A stretch of DNA of 64,000 nt from UBA8516 sp964434855 (GTDB taxonomy: Archaea > Thermoproteota > Nitrososphaeria > Nitrososphaerales > Nitrosopumilaceae). Positions within the stretch are counted from its first letter, which is position 1. Each line of letters opens with the position of its first letter. Made by a program: the position numbers and the translations under genes. A model generated the notes under the pieces. The model did not search any database. It saw nothing but the letters and a program-made list of their open reading frames with translations, and was not told the DNA's origin. Below, one piece after another: positions 1-8,670 of the stretch. The stretch lies in the NCBI GenBank assembly GCA_964434855.1, contig CAYSWR010000001.1, positions 14,643 through 78,642 on the forward strand, given 5' to 3'.

Positions 1-42
1 TTCATTAGAGTTATAACTTGTAGCTAGAGATTAAAACGTATT

Positions 43-369
43 ATGGATAACTCAGAAGAAAAGATAATTCAAGAAGATTGTTCTGAAGATTCTGCCGGTA
101 GTGGGATTCTCACACTAACAAACATGAGAATTGCCTTTGATAAAACAAAGGGAAGAATAGCAGATTTTTCAAAAAAGTTTGGTGATACAGTTATTGACGT
201 GCCGTTAAACCAAATTGTAGAAGTTGGAAAGGAAGGTTGGCTTGTAAAGAAAGTCTGGATTAAAGTTAAAACAACAGAGGGACAAAAAACCTACAAGTTT
301 GGAGTGTATAACACTAACAAATGGCTCAAAACATTACAGGAAACAATAGCACAAAATAAGAGTCAATAA
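43..369 (+). CDS. Small PH/GRAM-like protein, function unknown
   Basis: A 108-residue soluble protein with no signal peptide or membrane segment. After an acidic N-terminus (residues 1-20) it has alternating beta strands and a final helix (KWLKTLQETI), the general pattern of a short PH/GRAM-like fold (ILTLTNMRIAF, then VDVPL-like and VKTTEGQKTYKFGVY strands). The fold is inferred from pattern only. The gene converges on kae1 and their ends overlap by 7 bp. I cannot assign a biochemical role. Confidence 0.6.
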   Translation: MDNSEEKIIQEDCSEDSAGSGILTLTNMRIAFDKTKGRIADFSKKFGDTVIDVPLNQIVEVGKEGWLVKKVWIKVKTTEGQKTYKFGVYNTNKWLKTLQETIAQNKSQ

Positions 370-1346
370 GGCACTACAACTGTATCAAGTCGCCATGATT
401 GTCTCACAAATGTATCTTCTAGATTGACTCCAAATTTGTAAGAAGATTCCAGTAGTCCTGTCCAAGCAATTTGTGAACCGCAGTCACCTGCATATTCTTT
501 AGGTGACACAAAAAACTTGCAATCTTGTCTTTTACATACACTCATTAGGATTTCTGAAAGTCTTTTGTTTGCAGCAACCCCACCTACTATTAGAAGTTCT
601 TTTTTTCTAGTAAACGATAGTGCACGCTCTGTAGCTTCGCCAATCATTGCAAATGCAGTCTCTTGTAATGAAAAGCAAGCATCCTCAAGATTCTTTGGAA
701 TCATATGTTTTGTTGCAGAAAGTAAACCAGAAAATGATACATCATTTCCTTTTACAACATATGGAAGTGAGATGTAGTTATTTGACTTTGATGCAAGTTC
801 CTCAATTTTCCCACCACAGGGGGATGCAAACCCCGCATGTCTACCAAGTTGATCTAATAACTGACCAAGTGTTATGTCTAAAGTTTCTCCAAACACTCTC
901 CATTTTTTTGATAAAAATGCCAGGATCATTGTATGACCTCCAGAAACTAGCAGCACCAGTGGATCTTTTGCTCCAGTCAACATCTTTCCAAGTTCTATGT
1001 GACCTATTGCGTGATTTACTGGATAGATTGGAATGTTGTAAAATGATGCAAGAGATCTTGCAACCACCGCCCCTATTCTCAAGCATGGTCCAAGACCCGG
1101 ACCAGCAGCATATGATATAATATCAAGATCAGTAATTTTGACACCTGCTTTTTGTAAACACTCTGAGAGCACCATAGGAGAATTTTCTGCATGGTGTCTC
1201 GATGCTTCTCTTGGATGAATTCCCTCACCGTCAGGAGGTCGATAGATCTTTCTTACATCAGAGAGAATTTTTCCATCTTTACCAGTTTTTTTCAATATGG
1301 CACATGAGAATGTATGAGCCGTACTTTCTATTCCAAGTGCTATCAT
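363..1346 (-). CDS. kae1: KEOPS subunit Kae1, tRNA N6-threonylcarbamoyltransferase (TsaD/Kae1 family)
   Basis: Catalytic subunit of KEOPS, which transfers the threonylcarbamoyl group to A37 of tRNAs reading ANN codons. Visible ASKHA features are the N-terminal ALGIESTAHT loop, HHAENSPMVL near residue 51, the HxxxH metal pair at about H112/H116 (HAIGH), the LLVSGGHT loop near 134, and the C-terminal GGVAANKRL and GDCGSQIAW motifs. The 327-residue length is normal for archaeal Kae1 without a fused Bud32 kinase, and no Bud32 gene is seen nearby. It lies just downstream of ychF on the same strand with a 1-bp gap, so the two are probably co-transcribed. Confidence 0.95.
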   Translation of the reverse strand: MIALGIESTAHTFSCAILKKTGKDGKILSDVRKIYRPPDGEGIHPREASRHHAENSPMVLSECLQKAGVKITDLDIISYAAGPGLGPCLRIGAVVARSLASFYNIPIYPVNHAIGHIELGKMLTGAKDPLVLLVSGGHTMILAFLSKKWRVFGETLDITLGQLLDQLGRHAGFASPCGGKIEELASKSNNYISLPYVVKGNDVSFSGLLSATKHMIPKNLEDACFSLQETAFAMIGEATERALSFTRKKELLIVGGVAANKRLSEILMSVCKRQDCKFFVSPKEYAGDCGSQIAWTGLLESSYKFGVNLEDTFVRQSWRLDTVVVPY

Positions 1347-1347
1347 T

Positions 1348-2541
1348 TTATCCTCTACTCAATGTTGATACTATTTTTATGACGTCCCCACTTTTTAGTT
1401 GATGTTGTGCGCCTATTCTTTGCTTTGTCTTCACATCTATCGCATGCAAGAATCCCTTTGCTAGATCTGCATGTATGGTTGTCGCAAGATCCTTTGCAGT
1501 AGAATTGGCAGGCATGAGTCTTGCGTCTGGTAAGATTTTACCATCTTTGTTTGATAGCTTTGTTTCGTCTTCAACAGGATATACCACAATTAGTTTGAGG
1601 AGCTCAAAGCAAGCCACATCTAATGCTTGTTGTATGCCTGTGGTTTCAATTTTTGAAAGAACCAATTTCACTAGATCTAGTGCTTTTTGTTGTTGAGGAT
1701 TAAGATTGATTCCTTCTTTAATTTTAAAAATTTTTTCACCTGGAAAATAATCAATCAAACCATTCTTTGTTGCTTTTTTGAGAAGCAGTTCTGTCTCAGC
1801 ACTGCATGGTATCGTAACTCCTTCTTTTTTTAGCTTGTCAATAATGCTCAAATCATGACAAAGATCAGCCTTGTTTGCTGCAATGATTATTGGTTTTGTT
1901 TTTTTTCGCAGTTCTTTTATGAAAGTAGATAGATCTGAATCACTCCACTCTGTAGGTTTTTTTGTTTGAAGATTCAAATGTTGTATGACTATTTCAATAT
2001 CGTATTCTTTTATTCCAAGTCCACTGAACCTTTGTGCAATTCCTTGAACAATTTTTGCACCCTTACTTTCCATTTCTCTTGATAATTTCTGCCACTCGCG
2101 TTGCAAGATCTGTTTCATCCATTGATCAAATTCTTCTTCAACAAACTTAACATCTTCTAGTGGATCATGTGTTCCTACAGGAACTGGATGACCTTGAATG
2201 TCTGTTGAGCCTGATGCATCAACAACATGAATTAATACTTCAGATTGTCTTGCATCATCCAAAAACTTGTTACCAAGACCTTTGCCTTCATGAGCTCCAG
2301 GGACAAGTCCTGCTACATCAATTAATTTTACTGGTATGAATCTTATTCCATTAATACACAAAGGATGTTTGTGATCTATTCCAAAGTGTTTGCATGCACA
2401 TTCTGCCTTTACGTGTGCAATTCCAACATTTGGTTCTATTGTAGTAAAAGGATAATTTCCTATTTGAGCCGTGGTTTCCGTTGCAGCTGAGAAGAAAGTT
2501 GATTTTCCAACATTTGTCTTACCAAGAAGCCCAATTTGCAT
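1348..2541 (-). CDS. ychF: YchF/Obg-related GTPase with C-terminal TGS domain
   Basis: A translation-associated P-loop GTPase of the Obg/YchF group. It has G1 GKTNVGKSTFF at residue 8, the switch segment NYPFTTIEPNVG, G3 DVAGLVPGAHEGKGLG, and G4 NKAD near residue 228. The C-terminal part (about 310-397) matches a TGS domain, with GKILPDARLMPANSTAKDLA and a closing IGAQHQLKSGDVIKI strand. The length of 397 is typical. Its own promoter should lie in the 71-bp divergent space shared with the Fap7-like gene, and kae1 follows immediately. Nucleotide preference (ATP or GTP) cannot be read from the sequence. Confidence 0.92.
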   Translation of the reverse strand: MQIGLLGKTNVGKSTFFSAATETTAQIGNYPFTTIEPNVGIAHVKAECACKHFGIDHKHPLCINGIRFIPVKLIDVAGLVPGAHEGKGLGNKFLDDARQSEVLIHVVDASGSTDIQGHPVPVGTHDPLEDVKFVEEEFDQWMKQILQREWQKLSREMESKGAKIVQGIAQRFSGLGIKEYDIEIVIQHLNLQTKKPTEWSDSDLSTFIKELRKKTKPIIIAANKADLCHDLSIIDKLKKEGVTIPCSAETELLLKKATKNGLIDYFPGEKIFKIKEGINLNPQQQKALDLVKLVLSKIETTGIQQALDVACFELLKLIVVYPVEDETKLSNKDGKILPDARLMPANSTAKDLATTIHADLAKGFLHAIDVKTKQRIGAQHQLKSGDVIKIVSTLSRG

Positions 2542-2612
2542 GGCAACTATCTAAATTTATGCTCATATTTAGTATTGCAGAAATCGTTTAATTTGATTTG
2601 TTTTGATTATAC

Positions 2613-3170
2613 GTGTTGTCAATGATACTAACGGGTAACCCTGGCGTAGGAAAACACGCAGTGGCAAAACCACTTGCAAAGAAATTAGGTTTGGATCTAA
2701 TCGACATAAATAAGGTAGCAATGCAAGAAGGAATTTTTGAAGAAAGTGAAGGGACTTTGGATGTTGATATAAAAAAATTAAAAAAAACACTCAAAAAATT
2801 AATTACAAAAAACTCGCTTGTTGTTGGACACTTAGCACCGTATGTAGTTTCAAGAAATCAAGTAAAGATTGCAGTCGTTCTAAGAAGGGATCCATATAAG
2901 CTCATTTCTGTTTATGAAAAAAGAAAATATTCAGACCAAAAATCAATTGAGAATCTTGGTAGCGAAGTTCTTGGAGTAACGTATTATGATTCAATAAATG
3001 AATTTGGTTCAGATAGGACTTTTCAGTTTAATACAACTGGTAAATCTGTCAGTACAATTGTAAAGAAGATAAAGGATCTTTTTGTAAAGGATATTTTTCA
3101 GGAAGACGAAATAGATTGGCTTGGCGTGATTTCTGAAAAAAACGACCTAAAACGATTTTTCCCCTACTAA
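2613..3170 (+). CDS. Fap7/adenylate kinase 6-like P-loop kinase
   Basis: A 185-residue nucleoside-monophosphate-kinase-like ATPase resembling the Fap7/AK6 group, which acts in maturation of the small ribosomal subunit. The P-loop is near the N-terminus (TGNPGVGKH, residues 7-15) and is followed by AKPLAKKLGLDLIDINKVA, the usual second motif of the family. The segment VVGHLAPYVV near residue 72 corresponds to the family's (D/G)xH strand, and LRRDPYKLISVYEKRKYS to the lid region. Oddly, the Walker A Ser/Thr after the Lys is His (GKH). It is transcribed away from ychF and leads into tgtA. Confidence 0.75.
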   Translation: MLSMILTGNPGVGKHAVAKPLAKKLGLDLIDINKVAMQEGIFEESEGTLDVDIKKLKKTLKKLITKNSLVVGHLAPYVVSRNQVKIAVVLRRDPYKLISVYEKRKYSDQKSIENLGSEVLGVTYYDSINEFGSDRTFQFNTTGKSVSTIVKKIKDLFVKDIFQEDEIDWLGVISEKNDLKRFFPY

Positions 3171-3205
3171 ATTCAAATAACGCTCCCACTTGATAGTATT
3201 GTAAA

Positions 3206-4720
3206 ATGTTTGAAATAAAAAAAAGTGACCTTGCAGGAAGGATAGGAATACTTCATACAAATCACGGCGAGGTAGAAACACCCGCTTATGTGCCTGTAGT
3301 TCATCCCGTTAGGCAGTCTATTTCACCACAAAAAATGCGTGAGATGGGTTTTGATCTGATAATAACAAACGCCTACATCACCTTAAACAATTACAAAGAG
3401 GAAGCAGTAAAACGCGGTATTCATGATATCATAAATTATGATGGATCTGTAATGACAGATTCCGGTGGATATCAAGTCTTAGAATATGGTAGAGTAGATG
3501 TAGAGCCAAAAGACATGGCGTCTTTTGAAAAAAATATACGAACTGATATTGCAATTCCACTTGATAGACCTACTGGTTACGGTCTCTCTAAAAAAAAGGC
3601 AAAGTCTTACGTTGATCATACCTTAAGAGTTTCAAAAGAAACTCTAGAGCAGAGTGAAAAAAATGGACAGATATGGGTTGGTCCAATACAGGGAGGAGAG
3701 CATTTTGATCTTGTAAAAAGATCAACAAAAACTCTTGTAGAATACGGATTTGAAATGCTTGCGCTTGGAAGTCCAGTTGAATTCATGGAATCATATGAGT
3801 ACAAGTTACTTGCAAACATGATACTTACTGCAAAAAAACAGATGCCTGATTCTATTCCATTGCATCTTTTTGGGGCAGGTCATCCCATGACAATTCCACT
3901 TGCAGTTGCATTAGGATGTGACACATTTGATTCTGCATCATACATTCTTTATGCAAGAAAAGACAGATACATGATGGATGATGTAACAACTAGACTTGAT
4001 GAGATATCATATTTTTCTTGCAGTTGTGAGATTTGTGTAAAATACACTCCAAAAGAGTTACTTGCCCTCGAGTTTGAAGATAGAACAAACAAAGTCGCAT
4101 TGCACAACTTATTTGCAATAAAAGCTGAGGTTAACAGAGTAAAAGAAGCCATTCGTGAAGGAAGATTATGGGAATATGTTCTCAAAAAGGCACGTTCACA
4201 CCCCAAGCTCTTTGAAACCATCAATGTATTTACGGAAAATCCAGGATATTTTGCAGATAGAACACCTAGATTTAAGGAAAAGGCGATCTTCCTCTTTTCA
4301 AAAGAGGATCAGTTTAGACCAGAAGTCACATTATTTCACGAATTGGTTCGTAAGTTCAAGTGTAAAAAAGATACCCTTATTATTGTGCCAGATGGCACAG
4401 TCAGACCTTTTTATCTTTCAAAGGAATACAATGACTTGAAAAAGCGGTTTGCAAAAAAATATGATCGCGTTCAGTTTTGCCAGTTTAATCCTTTTCTAGG
4501 AATAATCCCACTTGAAATTTCTGACATGTATCCCGCATCACATTATGTTATGCCAAGAATGCGATATAATCAAAATGAGTTTTCAGAGTTTACAAAAACA
4601 TGGAAAGCCTTTTTTGTTAATAATAATTTCAAAATGGTATACATAGCAAATGATGAATTTTTAAAATATCATACAAAATTGCTTCCTAAAAAAATCAAAA
4701 TAATGTCAATTAGTAGATAG
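3206..4720 (+). CDS. tgtA: tRNA-guanine(15) transglycosylase (archaeosine synthesis)
   Basis: Exchanges guanine 15 in the tRNA D-loop for preQ0, the first tRNA-level step to archaeosine. The TIM-barrel catalytic domain spans about residues 1-350. The probable general acid/base region is MTDSGGYQV (D85), and GCDTFDSASYILYARKDRY carries the second catalytic Asp. The zinc site is CSCEIC (residues about 272-277) with a downstream His in ALHNL. Residues 350-504 form an archaeal C-terminal extension. I do not clearly see a terminal PUA domain, which some archaea encode separately. It follows the Fap7-like gene by 35 bp. Confidence 0.93.
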   Translation: MFEIKKSDLAGRIGILHTNHGEVETPAYVPVVHPVRQSISPQKMREMGFDLIITNAYITLNNYKEEAVKRGIHDIINYDGSVMTDSGGYQVLEYGRVDVEPKDMASFEKNIRTDIAIPLDRPTGYGLSKKKAKSYVDHTLRVSKETLEQSEKNGQIWVGPIQGGEHFDLVKRSTKTLVEYGFEMLALGSPVEFMESYEYKLLANMILTAKKQMPDSIPLHLFGAGHPMTIPLAVALGCDTFDSASYILYARKDRYMMDDVTTRLDEISYFSCSCEICVKYTPKELLALEFEDRTNKVALHNLFAIKAEVNRVKEAIREGRLWEYVLKKARSHPKLFETINVFTENPGYFADRTPRFKEKAIFLFSKEDQFRPEVTLFHELVRKFKCKKDTLIIVPDGTVRPFYLSKEYNDLKKRFAKKYDRVQFCQFNPFLGIIPLEISDMYPASHYVMPRMRYNQNEFSEFTKTWKAFFVNNNFKMVYIANDEFLKYHTKLLPKKIKIMSISR

Positions 4721-4755
4721 TAAAAATAAGAAAAAGGAGTGCGAACAGATTCCGC

Positions 4756-5091
4756 TTATTTGCTTATTGCGGCGTCTTCTGCCCAGCCTTTTACAAAGAC
4801 TCCGTTCTTGTGAAGAGGAACTGGTTGACCAGCTGTGTAAGTCATTGGTCTCATCCAAAAGATTGACTTTGTTGGACAAACTCCGATGCATGCTCCATCA
4901 GAGATGCATCTTTCTGGATAAAAGACGAATGCTTTTCCTCTCTTCCAACCCTCAACAGGTTTTACACGGAGTACATCTGGACCAAGAGAAGTACAGATCT
5001 CTACGCATAGTGCGCAGCCTATACATCTTTGTTCATCAATGTCTGGAAGTATTGCTATTGGCATTTTATCTTCTCTTTTTGATAATGTCAT
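4756..5091 (-). CDS. Ferredoxin with one [4Fe-4S] and one [3Fe-4S]-type motif
   Basis: A 111-residue soluble electron carrier. The first cluster motif is CIGCALCVEIC (CxxCxxCxxxC, residues about 18-28). The second is CISDGACIGVCP (Cx5CxxxCP, residues about 56-67), which has Asp in the place of the middle Cys. The same CIxDGxC pattern occurs in the [3Fe-4S] site of Sulfolobus-type 7Fe ferredoxins, so a 7Fe content is likely. About 30 residues separate the motifs. It is a single gene converging on tgtA. Confidence 0.85.
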   Translation of the reverse strand: MTLSKREDKMPIAILPDIDEQRCIGCALCVEICTSLGPDVLRVKPVEGWKRGKAFVFYPERCISDGACIGVCPTKSIFWMRPMTYTAGQPVPLHKNGVFVKGWAEDAAISK

Positions 5092-5190
5092 GGTTTGCTA
5101 TTTAAACCATCTGTAAAATCCATAACAGAGTTATAGAATTTTTTCAATAAGCAAAATGAAATAAAAAACAGAAAGTAGTGTTATGTTTGA

Positions 5191-5412
5191 TTACTTCTTG
5201 ATCTGTCGTATAGCGTCGATTTGACCGCTAGTTATCCAATCAAGTAATTCAGCAGATGTAGGATTTAGATCACCTTTTTGATTCATCATATTGTGTACCC
5301 AAACCCAGTTTATCTGATTTAGTAATGGCTTGTTTCCCTCATCGCCCTTGCGAACTTTGTCTCGAAGGTCTTTCGGGATAGTATTCCACCATTGTTCGTA
5401 GGTTCTACCCAT
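5191..5412 (-). CDS. Conserved small hypothetical protein (73 aa)
   Basis: A charged, Trp-rich soluble protein (YEQWWNTIPKDLRDKVRKG, then NWVWVHNMMNQKGDLNPTSAELLDWITSGQ). The two helical stretches with paired Trp residues suggest a small protein-binding module, but I do not recognise a family. The ATG is followed by good coding character, and it has its own upstream space (112 bp) divergent from the beta-CASP nuclease. Confidence 0.65.
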   Translation of the reverse strand: MGRTYEQWWNTIPKDLRDKVRKGDEGNKPLLNQINWVWVHNMMNQKGDLNPTSAELLDWITSGQIDAIRQIKK

Positions 5413-5523
5413 GGACAGATCATCTTTAGTTGATCTAATTAAGTCTTTTGTAAATTATCTAAATAATAGGATGATGTGAAAAACGCTAAACGTTTAAAGG
5501 TACTTTGAAGAGACTTTGAATTC

Positions 5524-6780
5524 TTGCAGGTTAAAGTTCTTGGTGCGGCTCAAGAGGTAGGCCGATCGGCATTTCAAGTTAATTGTGATGGTGCAAATTT
5601 TCTTTTGGATTATGGTGTTCTTTTGGGAAAAGAACCACAATATCCAATGCATGTAAAACCTAGAGACATAGATGCTGTTGTTATTACTCATGCACATCTT
5701 GATCATTCTGGTTATGTACCATCGCTTTTTGTAAACGGAAAAAATGATGTCTATGCAACTCCACCAACATTGGATCTATCTAGACTTTTGATTGAAGATA
5801 TGATTAGGCTACAAAAGAATTTTTTCCCTTTTGAAATGCCAGAGGTTGTCAACATGATAAAACATTCCAAAGAAATAGGATATAGAGAGAAAATCAAGAA
5901 AGGTAATGCGTCCTTTGAGCTGCGTGAGTCAGGACATATAGTTGGCGGTGGTGCAGTTATTGTTGAGTCTGAAAATAAAAGACTCTACTATACAGGAGAC
6001 ATTAATCCAAGAGGTTCACGCATGGTACGTGAAGCAGACTTTGATTTTGATGAAATTGATTTGTTAATAATGGAAAGCACTTATTCACAGACTGAACAAG
6101 CACCAAGAAATGAAACTGAAGAAGAATTCATGGAATTCGTATATGAAGTATTAGATAGAAAGGGAACTCTGTTTGTGCCAGCTTTTTCAGTAGAGAGATC
6201 TCAGGAGATTGCTTGTGTTTTAAAAAACGCAAAATTTAAACACAAAGTCATAATGGACGGAATGGCCGTAAAGGTAAACGAGATAATGCTTCGCTATCCA
6301 GAATACCTACGTGATCCAAAAGTTTTTGCTGATTCAATTCATCAAGCAATTTGGATTAAAGGAGAAAGAGAGCGAAAAGACGCGTTGAAAGAACCATGTG
6401 TGGTGATATCTCCAGCTGGAATGCTTGTTGGTGGCTCAGCGGTATACTACTTACAACAGCTTGCACTTGATAAGAAAAACGGTATTGCAATGGTATCATA
6501 CCAAGGAGAGGGGACACCTGGTAGAAAATTACTTGAGACTGGAAAAGTCAATGTTCGTGGAAGAGATGTGAAAACAGAAGCAGCTGTTAAACAATTTGAA
6601 TTTTCTGGTCATGCAGATAGAAAAGATCTTTTCGAGGTTGTCAAGAAAATAAAAGGAACTCCAAAGATTTTAACTATTCATGGAGACAGAGATTCTTGTA
6701 CAAAGTTTGCAGATGAGATACATGAGAGATTTGGATTTGATGCATCTGCCCCAAAAGCTGGGGAAGTAATTACTGTTTGA
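5524..6780 (+). CDS. Beta-CASP metallo-beta-lactamase ribonuclease (aCPSF2-like)
   Basis: A zinc-dependent RNA-processing nuclease of the archaeal CPSF73/RNase J class. The MBL core shows THAHLDHSGYVPSLF (HxHxDH, residues about 57-62), SGHIVGGGA, YTGDINPRGS and MESTYS. The beta-CASP part has FSGHADRKDL (motif B) and ILTIHGDRDSC (motif C). At 418 residues it lacks the N-terminal KH domains of aCPSF1, so it is the shorter aCPSF2-type. The start is TTG at 5524, which places the conserved KVLGAAQEVGRS strand at the N-terminus. The OGG1 gene follows after 1 bp. Confidence 0.9.
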   Translation: MQVKVLGAAQEVGRSAFQVNCDGANFLLDYGVLLGKEPQYPMHVKPRDIDAVVITHAHLDHSGYVPSLFVNGKNDVYATPPTLDLSRLLIEDMIRLQKNFFPFEMPEVVNMIKHSKEIGYREKIKKGNASFELRESGHIVGGGAVIVESENKRLYYTGDINPRGSRMVREADFDFDEIDLLIMESTYSQTEQAPRNETEEEFMEFVYEVLDRKGTLFVPAFSVERSQEIACVLKNAKFKHKVIMDGMAVKVNEIMLRYPEYLRDPKVFADSIHQAIWIKGERERKDALKEPCVVISPAGMLVGGSAVYYLQQLALDKKNGIAMVSYQGEGTPGRKLLETGKVNVRGRDVKTEAAVKQFEFSGHADRKDLFEVVKKIKGTPKILTIHGDRDSCTKFADEIHERFGFDASAPKAGEVITV

Positions 6781-6781
6781 G

Positions 6782-7630
6782 ATGCAAGAATTAAAGAAAA
6801 TAGATTTAGATACTACCATTAATAGTGGTCAAGTTTTTCTTTGGGATAAAATTGATGGTATATGGTATGGTGTTAACGGTTCTGAAATTTTAAAGATCAT
6901 ACAAGATCCGTTTAAGATCATCTCTTCAGAAAAAATGACACCTAATTTTTTTAGACAAGATGATAACATGAAAAAAATTCTACGTAGTATAAGAAGAGAC
7001 AAGCTTGTAAAAGATGCAGTCTCACGATTCCCCGGGTTGAGACTTTTACGACAAGATCCCTTTCAATGCTACATTTCATTTATTTGCTCTTCAAATGCAT
7101 CAATCCGAAACATAAAACAGATGTTAAAAAAAATTACAAAGAAATTTGGTAAGAGAACAAATTTCGATGGTCATGAATTTCATACCTTCCCTGCAGCTGA
7201 AAAACTTGCCAATTCTAACATTGCAGAACTTTTATTGTGTGGATTAGGCTTTAGAGCAAAGTACGTAAAGGAAGCATCACAAGACATCGTATCAGGAAGA
7301 ATAAATTTTAATTATTTAAAAAAGGTGAACTACAAAACTGCAAAGGATATTCTTGTAAGTGTATACGGTATAGGTGATAAGATTGCTGATTGCATACTTT
7401 TATTCTCACTTGAAAAAATTGAAGCATTTCCAATTGACAGGTGGACATTACGAATTTTACGAAAGTATTATTCTGATGTGTTTGATGAATCAATCAGTAG
7501 ATCAATTACTAAGAAAAAATATGAAGATATACATGAAAAAATTGTCAGGCATTTTGGTCCTTTTGCTGGTTATTCACAACAATTTCTTTTCAAAATGGAA
7601 AGAGATCTAAATAACAAAAAATGGTTGTAA
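6782..7630 (+). CDS. ogg: OGG1-type 8-oxoguanine DNA glycosylase/lyase
   Basis: A base-excision-repair enzyme that removes 8-oxoguanine. The N-terminal FNR-like beta domain (about residues 1-95) leads to the HhH-GPD fold, with LLRQDPFQCYISFICSSNAS and the hairpin VYGIGDKIADC carrying the catalytic Lys. The conserved Asp is in FPIDRW. The order and spacing match the OGG1 family more closely than AGOG or MutY, and no Fe-S Cys loop is present. It is coupled to the upstream nuclease gene with a 1-bp gap, and tRNA-Arg follows 35 bp downstream. Confidence 0.88.
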   Translation: MQELKKIDLDTTINSGQVFLWDKIDGIWYGVNGSEILKIIQDPFKIISSEKMTPNFFRQDDNMKKILRSIRRDKLVKDAVSRFPGLRLLRQDPFQCYISFICSSNASIRNIKQMLKKITKKFGKRTNFDGHEFHTFPAAEKLANSNIAELLLCGLGFRAKYVKEASQDIVSGRINFNYLKKVNYKTAKDILVSVYGIGDKIADCILLFSLEKIEAFPIDRWTLRILRKYYSDVFDESISRSITKKKYEDIHEKIVRHFGPFAGYSQQFLFKMERDLNNKKWL

Positions 7631-7665
7631 AAAGCTCTTAATATGGTAGCCCTAGCCAACTTCTT

Positions 7666-7740
7666 GGGCCTGTAGCTCAGCATGGACAGAGTGCTGGACT
7701 TCTAATCCAGTGGTCAAGGGATCGAAGCCCTTCGGGCCCG
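7666..7740 (+). tRNA. tRNA-Arg (anticodon UCU)
   Basis: A 75-nt cloverleaf. The acceptor GGGCCTG/CGGGCCC carries a G-U pair, the D stem is GCTC/GAGT, and the anticodon stem CTGGA/TCCAG closes the loop CTTCTAA, giving anticodon TCT (Arg AGA). The T arm is followed by discriminator G. No CCA is encoded and no intron is seen. Confidence 0.95.
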
Positions 7741-7786
7741 CTTTTCGTTCATAATTTATTTATCGTCAAGGTATGACGCATATAAT

Positions 7787-8137
7787 ATGAAAGACGTTGA
7801 ATTGAAGCTGGAAAATTTGAATATAGTTCCTAATAGTGAGATAAGAGGAAAAATCGATGTGAGATATCAAGGGAGATATGATGGAATTGTTATCAACACT
7901 CAAATCTTAAACTCAAACCAACTCATAGTCTACAAATCATACAACGGCAAACCCATCTCACAAAATCTATCAAGATTATTCATAAGCAAAGACGACATGG
8001 CACAGAATAAAGCAGAGTTTACAGCTGTAATAGAGTTCAAACCTTCTGAACCTCACGACGTAAAGTTTCGCGTTTCTATAATTCAGGAGCATAAGGAAAT
8101 CGAAAGTGATGTACTGTTTGCAAAACTAGTTGTTTAG
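7787..8137 (+). CDS. Beta-rich hypothetical protein (116 aa), arrestin-like pattern
   Basis: A soluble protein made almost only of predicted beta strands (VELKLENLNIVPNSEIRGKIDVRYQG at the start, VKFRVSIIQEHKEIESDVLFAKLVV at the end). The strand pattern resembles small arrestin/SpoOM-like sandwiches, which is a weak structural inference. It lacks Cys and recognisable catalytic motifs. It converges on the cupredoxin gene and their ends overlap by 4 bp. Confidence 0.6.
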   Translation: MKDVELKLENLNIVPNSEIRGKIDVRYQGRYDGIVINTQILNSNQLIVYKSYNGKPISQNLSRLFISKDDMAQNKAEFTAVIEFKPSEPHDVKFRVSIIQEHKEIESDVLFAKLVV

Positions 8138-8607
8138 AATCTAGCCTTTGTAATTATTAGTTTACCTTTCATCCATGGATGAGGTTCGCAGTGATAGTCT
8201 ATCTCAACTTCGGGTTCTGTGAATAAGAATTCATATCTTTCGCCTGGCTTTACTACACCAACAGAGCCAAACTTACCACTGTACTTGTCCGTATATTCAT
8301 GGCCAGAATCAGCTGTTACAGTATGTGGAGTATCATCTATGTTTTCCCAGACAAGCATGTTATCAATTCCAAGTTGTATGTTTACTAGTTTTGGTACAAA
8401 ATTATCTTGTTGTTCTGGACTTGAAGAACCTTTTATCATGTCTATTATGGTTTCTTCAAGTGGGTTAAGAATTTCTTCAGAGATTTTTGGTTTTGCTGTA
8501 AGTTCTGGGAGATAATATAACTGATAATAAGAAATACCAGCTGCCAAACCAACAATCATTGCTATTATTACTATACCATACGCATGACTTGAGGTTGGCT
8601 TGCTCAA
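8134..8607 (-). CDS. Membrane-anchored type 1 copper protein (plastocyanin-like)
   Basis: A 157-residue cupredoxin with one N-terminal anchor (residues about 9-31). The copper ligands are the His in PHTVTADSG and the C-terminal loop DYHCEPHPWMKG (Cys, His, Met in the C-x3-H-x2-M spacing). It lies outside the membrane and probably carries single electrons. It is the last gene of the minus-strand set Rieske-cytochrome b-cupredoxin, the respiratory arrangement expected in ammonia-oxidising archaea. Confidence 0.9.
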   Translation of the reverse strand: MSKPTSSHAYGIVIIAMIVGLAAGISYYQLYYLPELTAKPKISEEILNPLEETIIDMIKGSSSPEQQDNFVPKLVNIQLGIDNMLVWENIDDTPHTVTADSGHEYTDKYSGKFGSVGVVKPGERYEFLFTEPEVEIDYHCEPHPWMKGKLIITKARF

Positions 8608-8670
8608 CGATCCATGATCCTTTTTGCTAGTCTTATAAAGCTATTCGCTTAAAAAAATTTCAGGAAAAAT

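Noticed and set aside
647..1120. 157-codon plus-strand open frame
   Set aside because: It lies entirely opposite kae1, which has full family motifs; the peptide shows no recognisable features.
5455..5523. Possible C/D sRNA before the beta-CASP gene (GATGATG, then TTTGA)
   Set aside because: Boxes deviate from consensus, there is no terminal stem and no CTGA box D.
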